Assembly (NCBI GenBank): GCA_002716645.1
Contig: PBBR01000005.1
Location: 8,895 to 22,179 of the forward strand
Origin: Chloroflexota bacterium
GTDB lineage: Bacteria > Chloroflexota > Dehalococcoidia > UBA3495
Direction of reading: 5' to 3'
DNA: 13,285 nucleotides
The first letter of the stretch is position 1; each line of letters starts with the position of its first letter. This document shows positions 8,212-13,285 of the stretch, piece after piece. A program made the translations under genes and the position numbers. The notes beneath the pieces were generated by a model, which saw only the letters and a program-made list of their open reading frames with translations, was not told where the DNA came from and searched no databases.

Positions 8212-9171
8212 ATGGATGTTACTGTAAAAATAAAAAGATATGATCCTGAATCGAATAACTCTGATTATGTGTGGCAGGAGTACCCCATAGCTATAGACGA
8301 AAATGCCACTGTACTGGATGCTCTTATTCAAATAAGGGAAGATGATGACGGGACTTTGAGCCTGAGATGTTCTTGTCGTAGCGCTATTTGCGGTTCATGT
8401 GCGATGAAGATCAACGGCCAGGGCGGTTTGGCCTGTAAGACAAAAGCTTCTGAGTCTATGGATAAAGACGGGGTCATTTTAGTAGAACCCGCAGGGAACA
8501 TGGATACCGTAAAAGATTTGGTAGCTGACTTTGACATGTTTTGGAATAAGATACGTGAAATAGAGCCCTATCTGCAGCCTCAAGGAGAGGTTCCCGAAGG
8601 CGAATACGTTGTCTCTAACGAATCTATGTTGCATCTTTCTGCTGTTACGGCTTGTATTTTGTGTGGAGCATGCGTCTCAGATTGCACTGTACTTGAAGTG
8701 GACAAAAGTTTCTTAGGCCCAGCAGCATTAGCCAAGGCTTACAGATTTACTGCTGATCCTAGGGATGGAGACGAACACGGTGTGTCACGAGATCGTTTAA
8801 AAGTTCTTGGACAACCCTCAGGAATGTGGGATTGTACCCGATGTAACATGTGCGTCCAAGTTTGTCCTAAAGGTGTAGCTCCCATGGATAGGATCATGGC
8901 TATGCACGATCAGGCAATAGAAGCTGGGTATGGTAATAATAATGGCGCACGTCACGCAGACGCATTCATCGAATCTGTCGGGCATACTGGGCGACTAGAT
9001 GAATTAAGGCTTCCAGTTAAGACTGTAGGAATTACAAATATTCCGGCATTGCTTGCATTCGCTCCGGTGGGGTGGAGGGCCATGACCCATGGAAAGCTAC
9101 CGCCACTGATACATAAGTCTGTAGAAGATGTTCAGACTATCAGGAAGCTGTACCGTAGACTGGAACAATAA
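8212..9171 (+). CDS. sdhB: Succinate dehydrogenase/fumarate reductase iron-sulfur subunit, type-E-like with extra cluster cysteine
   Basis: This is the electron-transfer subunit of complex II, 319 residues, roughly 75 longer than E. coli SdhB because of a C-terminal extension. The N-terminal ferredoxin domain has the [2Fe-2S] ligands C55, C60, C63 and C75 (SCRSAICGSCAM). The C-terminal domain carries C148-x2-C151-x2-C154-x3-C158 and C208-x2-C211-x2-C214-x3-C218-P. In ordinary SdhB/FrdB the position of C211 is not cysteine and the site holds a [3Fe-4S] cluster. Here the complete CxxCxxCxxxC set predicts two [4Fe-4S] clusters, as described for archaeal type-E enzymes and thiol:fumarate reductases. 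C158 is followed by Thr rather than the usual Pro. A purine-rich GAGGAGAGGA at 8191-8200 lies about 11 nt before the ATG. The CCG-domain partner is encoded next. Confidence 0.93.
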   Translation: MDVTVKIKRYDPESNNSDYVWQEYPIAIDENATVLDALIQIREDDDGTLSLRCSCRSAICGSCAMKINGQGGLACKTKASESMDKDGVILVEPAGNMDTVKDLVADFDMFWNKIREIEPYLQPQGEVPEGEYVVSNESMLHLSAVTACILCGACVSDCTVLEVDKSFLGPAALAKAYRFTADPRDGDEHGVSRDRLKVLGQPSGMWDCTRCNMCVQVCPKGVAPMDRIMAMHDQAIEAGYGNNNGARHADAFIESVGHTGRLDELRLPVKTVGITNIPALLAFAPVGWRAMTHGKLPPLIHKSVEDVQTIRKLYRRLEQ

Positions 9172-9177
9172 ATAATA

Positions 9178-9211
9178 ATAAACGTATCATATAGATAGTA
9201 ATATCGTTTAT
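9178..9211. repeat. Small A+T-rich inverted repeat between the iron-sulfur and CCG-protein genes
   Basis: ATAAACG at 9178-9184 is matched by CGTTTAT at 9205-9211, a 7-bp inverted repeat separated by 20 bases. It lies in the only sizeable gap (60 bp) inside the complex II operon. It could be a weak mRNA hairpin that tunes expression of the third gene, or a binding site. The stem is short and A+T-rich, so chance is a real possibility. Confidence 0.2.
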
Positions 9212-9221
9212 CAGACAAATG

Positions 9222-9234
9222 GGAGGAAACATTG
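9222..9234 (+). promoter_or_regulatory. Ribosome binding site that fixes a TTG start
   Basis: A strong GGAGG at 9222-9226 lies 5 nt before TTG at 9232. The TTG opens the frame directly before YAFYPGC, where CCG-domain proteins normally begin. It is therefore the likely start codon, although the ORF has no ATG near its N-terminus. Confidence 0.8.
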
Positions 9235-10122
9235 AAATATGCATTTTATCCGGGCTGCGTCTCTCAAGGAGGAGCCCCAGAACTTTACCCAGCCGCCAAT
9301 TTGATTTGCGACAGGTTGGGCATTGAACTTGAAGAAATACATGCATGGACTTGTTGCGGGGCAGGAGTTATGCAAGAGAAGAATCAACTATTTTCAGATA
9401 CATTGAATGCCCGTACCTTGGCTAAAGCCGAGCAACAGGGTCTAACTATCATGACGATCTGTAGCACCTGCCAAGGGGTGATTGCCCAAGCGAACGCAAG
9501 ATTCTTGGCTGATCCAGACTACCTGGCGGAAATTAATGGGCATCTGGTAGAAGAAGGTTTAGAATACAAAGGTACAGCCCAGATAAAGCATTTGTTATGG
9601 ATATTGATAGAAGATTATGGGCTAGATAATCTTCTCCCGCATGTGACTCGCTCATTAGGAGGGCTGAGATTAGCACCTTTTTATGGCTGCTATATTGTCA
9701 GGCCTACCGAGGCTCTAGGTATAGAAGAGCACCCTGAACGTCAGACTTCGTTAGAGACTCTTATAGAAACGTTAGGAGCCACAGCTGTCGATTTTGAGGG
9801 TAAAACCAAATGTTGTGGATTTCCCATATTAACCATAAACGAAAAGAATTCCATGGCGATGGTGGGTAACCATACCTCCGAGGCCAAAGACTTGGGTGCT
9901 GATGCGATGGTCACCCCTTGTCCTTTGTGCCATTTGAATCTAGATGGATTTCAGCCCAAAGCTGCGAAACAAGCGAATCGTTCGATTGATTTGCCGATAT
10001 TGCATTTACCACAATTGATTGGATTGGCAATGGGTATATCACCCTCTGAACTGGGACTGAAGAAACATATAATAAATACGGCTCCACTGGAATTAAAGTT
10101 GGCCAGTAGCACCAGCAGTTAG
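9232..10122 (+). CDS. CCG-domain protein, HdrB-like third subunit of complex II (SdhE/SdhC type)
   Basis: This 296-residue protein has two cysteine-rich CCG domains of the heterodisulfide reductase subunit B family, each able to bind a noncubane iron-sulfur cluster. Domain 1 has C9, C41-C42-G43 and C77-x2-C80. Domain 2 has C153, C194-C195-G196 and C230-x2-C233. The spacing (31 or 40 residues before CCG, then 33 before CxxC) fits the family. No long hydrophobic helix is visible, so it is not a classical heme-b anchor. Lying right behind the flavoprotein and iron-sulfur genes, it is very probably the subunit called SdhE (or SdhC in archaea) of type-E succinate:quinone reductases, or MfrE of epsilonproteobacterial fumarate reductase. 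In methanogen TfrB the equivalent part is fused to the iron-sulfur subunit. Its electron partner (quinone or thiol/disulfide) cannot be told from sequence. Confidence 0.9.
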   Translation: MKYAFYPGCVSQGGAPELYPAANLICDRLGIELEEIHAWTCCGAGVMQEKNQLFSDTLNARTLAKAEQQGLTIMTICSTCQGVIAQANARFLADPDYLAEINGHLVEEGLEYKGTAQIKHLLWILIEDYGLDNLLPHVTRSLGGLRLAPFYGCYIVRPTEALGIEEHPERQTSLETLIETLGATAVDFEGKTKCCGFPILTINEKNSMAMVGNHTSEAKDLGADAMVTPCPLCHLNLDGFQPKAAKQANRSIDLPILHLPQLIGLAMGISPSELGLKKHIINTAPLELKLASSTSS

Positions 10123-10143
10123 CTTAGTTTTATCTAATGGTTT

Positions 10144-10182
10144 TAATGAGGAAGCCAGGGCAAAGCCCTGGCTTCCTCATTA
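10144..10182. terminator. Perfect 18-bp inverted repeat with AAA loop between convergent genes, likely bidirectional terminator
   Basis: Bases 10144-10161 and 10165-10182 are perfect reverse complements (18 bp) around a 3-nt AAA loop. The core is G+C-rich (GCCAGGGC / GCCCTGGC). It lies 21 bp after the stop of the CCG-protein gene and about 57 bp beyond the end of the convergent isocitrate dehydrogenase gene, where a shared terminator is expected. Neither side has a clean run of T residues: the + strand continues as TCTGG, and the - strand continues with AAACC. It may instead act mainly as an mRNA 3'-end stabiliser, or be a copy of a dispersed intergenic palindrome. Confidence 0.75.
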
Positions 10183-10239
10183 TCTGGTGTCCCGTTGTTT
10201 ATGCTAGTGTCTACACATATCGTGGAGAAAGTATTTTTG

Positions 10240-12471
10240 CTATAGAGAATCAATGACTCTATTTAACGTGCTGCTTGGTCTCATAGCTTGAGCGGCCAAT
10301 TCTTCATGAGGAAGATAATATCCTCCGATATCAATAGCCTTTCCTTGAGATTCATTATTTAATTCTTCAACGATCTTATCCTGGTTTTCAGATAGTTGTT
10401 GGTAGATAGGAGTGAACTTTGCTTTCAGGGCAGAGTCTTTCGTCTGATTGGCTAATGCTTCAGCCCAGTATAGAGCTAGATAAAAATGGCTACCACGGGT
10501 GTCGAGTTCTTTAACTCGACGGGAGGGATTCCGGCTATATTCCAAGTGCTGGCCAACAGCTTGGTCTAGAGTCTCAGCCAAGAGTCGTGCATTATCATTG
10601 TTAAACACTTCTCCAACGTGCTCAAAAGAAGCCACAAGGGCGCAAAATTCGCCTAGTGAGTCCCATCGTAAATGGCCCTCGTCGACAAACTGTTGCACGT
10701 GCCTAGGAGCAGATCCCCCTGCTCCTGTTTCAAACATTCCGCCGCCTTTCAGTAGAGGTACTACAGATAGCATTTTGGCGCTCGTGCCTAATTCTAAAAT
10801 TGGAAAGAGATCGGTCAGATAGTCCCTTAATACATTGCCTGTAACAGAGATAGTATCCTGACCTGCTCTGGCCCGTTCCATGCTATATCGTATTGCATCC
10901 ACAGTGGTCATTGTCCGGATCTCCAGTCCAGTTGTGTCGTGAGCCGGCAAGTATTTGTCCACTTTCTTAATTAATTCTGCATCATGTGCTCTGTTAGGAT
11001 CCAACCAAAATATAGATGGTGATCCTGTGAGTCTTGCTCGTGTAACTCCGAGTTTTACCCAGTCTTGAATTGGTTCATCTTTAGTTTGGCACATTCGGAA
11101 GATGTCTCCTTCTTCCACCAATTGTTCCATTAGGGTAGTGCCTGCTGAGTCCACTACTCGAATGGTGCCATTCCCGGGTGCTTTAAATGTTTTGTCGTGG
11201 GATCCGTATTCTTCTGCTTTTTGAGCCATTAGTCCAACGTTAGAAACACTACCTAAGGTTGCCGGATCAAAGGCCCCATGTTCTTTACAATCGTCAATGA
11301 CGGCCTGGTACAGGGTAGCGTAGGAACGATCCGGTATCATAGCAACGGTATCATGGAGTTCATTGTCAGGCCCCCATGTTTTACCGCCGTCTCGGATCAT
11401 AACAGGCATTGTGGCATCAATAATTACATCGCTAGGCACGTGGAAGTTAGTGATTCCTCGGTCTGAGTTAACCATCATTAGTTTAGGCCGTACGTTGTAT
11501 ACGTCTGAAATGTCGGATTCTATCTCTGCCCGTTTCTCATCAGTCAGGGCTTCAAGCTTTGTGTAGAGTTCGGCGATACCATTGTCTGGGTTAACTCCAA
11601 GTTCACCCATCTCTGGAGAGTGTTTCTCTAAGACATCTTGATAATACACTGATACGCAGTGACCGAAGATTATAGGATCAGATACGCGCATCATTGTTGA
11701 TTTAATATGCAATGAAAGGAGCACGTCATCTGCCTTTGCTTTTTCCATTTCTTCTTTGTAGAACTCTCGCAGCTCCCGTACATTCATTACAGCGCAGTCT
11801 GAAATCTCACCTGCTGTTAATGGTATGCCGGATTTAAGAACCGTAGCCCGACCTTCTCGCGTCACATACTCAATTACCGCTGTCCCGTCTTGACCAATAG
11901 TTACGGCTTGCTCGCTGCCATAGAAATCACCACTAGTCATATGAGCTACCCGGGCTTTGGAGACTTCTGGCCAATCGCGCATCATCCTATGGGGATTCCT
12001 TTTTCCATGCTCTTTAACTGCTGTAGATGATCGGCGGTCCGAATTGCCTTCACGTAGTACAGGATTTACAGCGCTACCCAAGACTTTAGAGTAGCGATCA
12101 AATATATCTTGTTGTACTGCATTTGATGGATCATCTGGGTAATCAGGAACATCATATCCCTTTTCCTGTAGCTCTTGTATAGCTCCTTTGAGCTGTGGGA
12201 TAGATGCGCTAATATTTGGCAATTTAATAATGTTGGCCTTAGGATCGTCGCACAGATTTCCTAATATTGTCAGGTAATCGGGTATTTGTTGTTCTTCTGT
12301 GAGTTTGTCTGGAAAGTTTGCGATAATTCGCCCAGTCAATGAGATGTCCCATTTTTCAAACTGAATTCCTGATCCTTTAGTAAAAGCCTCAAGTATGGGC
12401 AGCAGAGAATGGGTTGCAAGCGCTGGCGCCTCATCAGTTTTGGTGTAAATAATCTGTGATGATTCTGGCAT
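10240..12471 (-). CDS. icd: Isocitrate dehydrogenase [NADP+], monomeric type
   Basis: This enzyme oxidatively decarboxylates isocitrate to 2-oxoglutarate and makes NADPH. At 743 residues it is the full-length monomeric class (Azotobacter vinelandii enzyme about 741), unrelated in length to the homodimeric class of about 420. Recalled A. vinelandii active-site residues are all found at an offset of +1 or +2: S133, N136, R140 and R146 (in [16 protein letters not shown]), K257 (HIKSTMM), D352 (IIDATMPV), Y422, and R549/D550/D554 ([12 protein letters not shown]) for metal and isocitrate. H591, R602 and R651 match the residues that hold the 2'-phosphate of NADP+. A good AAAGGAG lies 6-7 nt before the ATG (12478-12484). 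The aminotransferase gene ends 64 bp upstream on the same strand, so co-transcription is possible. The gene converges with the complex II operon. Confidence 0.97.
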   Translation of the reverse strand: MPESSQIIYTKTDEAPALATHSLLPILEAFTKGSGIQFEKWDISLTGRIIANFPDKLTEEQQIPDYLTILGNLCDDPKANIIKLPNISASIPQLKGAIQELQEKGYDVPDYPDDPSNAVQQDIFDRYSKVLGSAVNPVLREGNSDRRSSTAVKEHGKRNPHRMMRDWPEVSKARVAHMTSGDFYGSEQAVTIGQDGTAVIEYVTREGRATVLKSGIPLTAGEISDCAVMNVRELREFYKEEMEKAKADDVLLSLHIKSTMMRVSDPIIFGHCVSVYYQDVLEKHSPEMGELGVNPDNGIAELYTKLEALTDEKRAEIESDISDVYNVRPKLMMVNSDRGITNFHVPSDVIIDATMPVMIRDGGKTWGPDNELHDTVAMIPDRSYATLYQAVIDDCKEHGAFDPATLGSVSNVGLMAQKAEEYGSHDKTFKAPGNGTIRVVDSAGTTLMEQLVEEGDIFRMCQTKDEPIQDWVKLGVTRARLTGSPSIFWLDPNRAHDAELIKKVDKYLPAHDTTGLEIRTMTTVDAIRYSMERARAGQDTISVTGNVLRDYLTDLFPILELGTSAKMLSVVPLLKGGGMFETGAGGSAPRHVQQFVDEGHLRWDSLGEFCALVASFEHVGEVFNNDNARLLAETLDQAVGQHLEYSRNPSRRVKELDTRGSHFYLALYWAEALANQTKDSALKAKFTPIYQQLSENQDKIVEELNNESQGKAIDIGGYYLPHEELAAQAMRPSSTLNRVIDSL

Positions 12472-12477
12472 ATGGTT

Positions 12478-12484
12478 CTCCTTT
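12478..12484 (-). promoter_or_regulatory. Ribosome binding site of the isocitrate dehydrogenase gene
   Basis: Read on the minus strand, AAAGGAG lies 6 nt before the ATG at 12471, at near-ideal spacing. It supports this start for the 743-residue product. I saw no convincing -35/-10 pair in the 64-bp gap upstream. Confidence 0.75.
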
Positions 12485-12535
12485 GTGATTAGTATTGTCG
12501 TTGGATATGTATTAGTCCCACAGCGTGCTATAGGG

Positions 12536-13285
12536 TTATGATTTCAAGCTTGGGACAACCTCTTTAAATGCCTGGAGTGTTTGCTCTATATCATGATCTG
12601 TGTGAGCTAAAGAAGGATAGAATTTCTGGGGCCAACTTTTTAATATGCCATGTCGGAGCAATTCAATGTTGAATTTGCTCATCATCTGGGAGTCGGCCAT
12701 TAGTCCTTCACGATAGTTTGTCACTGGAGACTCGCTAAAAAATATATCGAAAATAGTATCGTCTCCAGAACTTTGTACTGGTATGCCATTGTCAGAACAT
12801 ATTGAGACCAACGATTCCCGAATGGTTTTACCGGTCTCGCGGAGTTTGTCGTATGCTCCTGGTTGTTTGAGTTGGTCTAGTGTCGCGAGTCCGGCGGCGC
12901 AGGCTATCGGATTTCCGTTCAGTGTTCCAATTTGGTTTACATAATCGTCAGCTGCTACCTCTGACTGGCTATAAACAGACATTATATCGGACTTACCCAT
13001 CACTGCTGCTAGTGCATATCCTCCGCCCATTATTTTGCCAACTGAACATAGGTCAGGTGTCACACCGTAACGCTCTTGGGCTCCCCCGTAAGACAGTCTG
13101 AAGCCAGTTACAACTTCGTCGAATATTAAGGGGATATCATACGCCTTGGTAAGGTCGCGCAAGCCCTGTAAAAATCCTGGCATTGGAGCCAAGATTCGTT
13201 GCAAGGGTTCTACGATTACAGCAGCCAGTTCACTATGGTGCGCCTCGATTAAAGATTGTGTCGTCGGAAGATCATTGTATTGTGA
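12536..13285 (-). CDS. Class III PLP-dependent aminotransferase, glutamate-1-semialdehyde aminomutase-like (N-terminus beyond window)
   Basis: About 249 C-terminal residues of a fold-type I PLP enzyme are visible. The frame stays open from the TTG at 13204 to the window edge (27 further codons, reading ...ELAAVIVEP), so that TTG is internal. A full-length family member has about 430 residues. The motif [10 protein letters not shown] holds the aspartate that contacts the pyridine nitrogen. SVGKIMGGG holds the Schiff-base lysine (codon 13034-13036). [17 protein letters not shown] and [13 protein letters not shown] are close to glutamate-1-semialdehyde 2,1-aminomutase (HemL), which makes 5-aminolevulinate for heme. 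The C-terminal stretch [17 protein letters not shown] differs from the APSQFEAGFVSLAHT that I recall for true HemL, so it may be a paralogue acting on another amine or keto acid. No heme gene is visible beside it. The isocitrate dehydrogenase gene follows 64 bp downstream. Confidence 0.88.
   Translation of the reverse strand, partial: SQYNDLPTTQSLIEAHHSELAAVIVEPLQRILAPMPGFLQGLRDLTKAYDIPLIFDEVVTGFRLSYGGAQERYGVTPDLCSVGKIMGGGYALAAVMGKSDIMSVYSQSEVAADDYVNQIGTLNGNPIACAAGLATLDQLKQPGAYDKLRETGKTIRESLVSICSDNGIPVQSSGDDTIFDIFFSESPVTNYREGLMADSQMMSKFNIELLRHGILKSWPQKFYPSLAHTDHDIEQTLQAFKEVVPSLKS

Noticed and set aside
10499..10822. 107-codon open frame on the + strand opposite the isocitrate dehydrogenase gene
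   Set aside because: It lies wholly inside a strongly supported gene on the other strand, with Ser/Arg-rich composition and no recognisable domain. It is an antisense shadow.
13202..13204. TTG at 13204 as the start of the aminotransferase
   Set aside because: The frame continues without a stop to the window end and the preceding residues (AAVIVEP) fit the family, so the codon is internal.
1..13285. CRISPR array, transposon, phage, toxin-antitoxin or other accessory system
   Set aside because: No regularly spaced repeats, transposase motifs, tRNA-like structures or unexplained ORFs were seen. Every long open frame belongs to recognised core metabolism.

Overview
The window holds ten protein-coding genes, almost all core energy metabolism. 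It suggests a free-living, respiring bacterium of moderate G+C (I estimate low-to-mid 40s percent by eye) that freely uses ATA, AGG and TTG codons. The set is a complex I operon, a complex II without classical membrane anchors, a monomeric NADP-isocitrate dehydrogenase and a glutamate-1-semialdehyde-aminomutase-like transaminase. Together with the overall look of the proteins, this makes me lean towards a marine Chloroflexota lineage (SAR202/Dehalococcoidia-like). That is inference from recognition, not a search result. There is no rRNA, tRNA, CRISPR array, insertion sequence or phage signal.

Layout. 1-4915 (+): the end of a nuo operon, nuoL (5'-truncated by the window edge), nuoM and nuoN, the three antiporter-like proton-pumping subunits, packed with 4- and 7-bp gaps. 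4916-5042: a 127-bp spacer with a good sigma70-type promoter candidate. 5043-6447 (+): NAD kinase and a Nudix hydrolase of the ADP-ribose pyrophosphatase type. 6529-10122 (+): a three-gene complex II operon comprising a flavoprotein, an iron-sulfur protein with an extra cluster cysteine, and a two-CCG-domain HdrB-like protein. This is the type-E / thiol:fumarate-reductase-like arrangement. 10144-10182: a perfect 18-bp inverted repeat with a 3-nt loop between the convergent units. 10240-12471 (-): a complete monomeric NADP-isocitrate dehydrogenase. 12536-13285 (-): the C-terminal part of a class III PLP aminotransferase running off the right edge.

How they fit together. Complex I oxidises NADH and pumps protons. 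The succinate dehydrogenase/fumarate reductase connects the TCA cycle to the quinone pool. Isocitrate dehydrogenase supplies NADPH and 2-oxoglutarate. NAD kinase converts NAD+ to the NADP+ which that enzyme needs, and the Nudix enzyme probably cleans up ADP-ribose from NAD breakdown. The block therefore reads as a redox-cofactor and respiratory neighbourhood. I do not see an accessory or defence system. The most notable feature is the complex II variant: its iron-sulfur subunit carries a fourth cysteine where ordinary enzymes hold a [3Fe-4S] cluster, and the operon encodes no recognisable membrane anchor.
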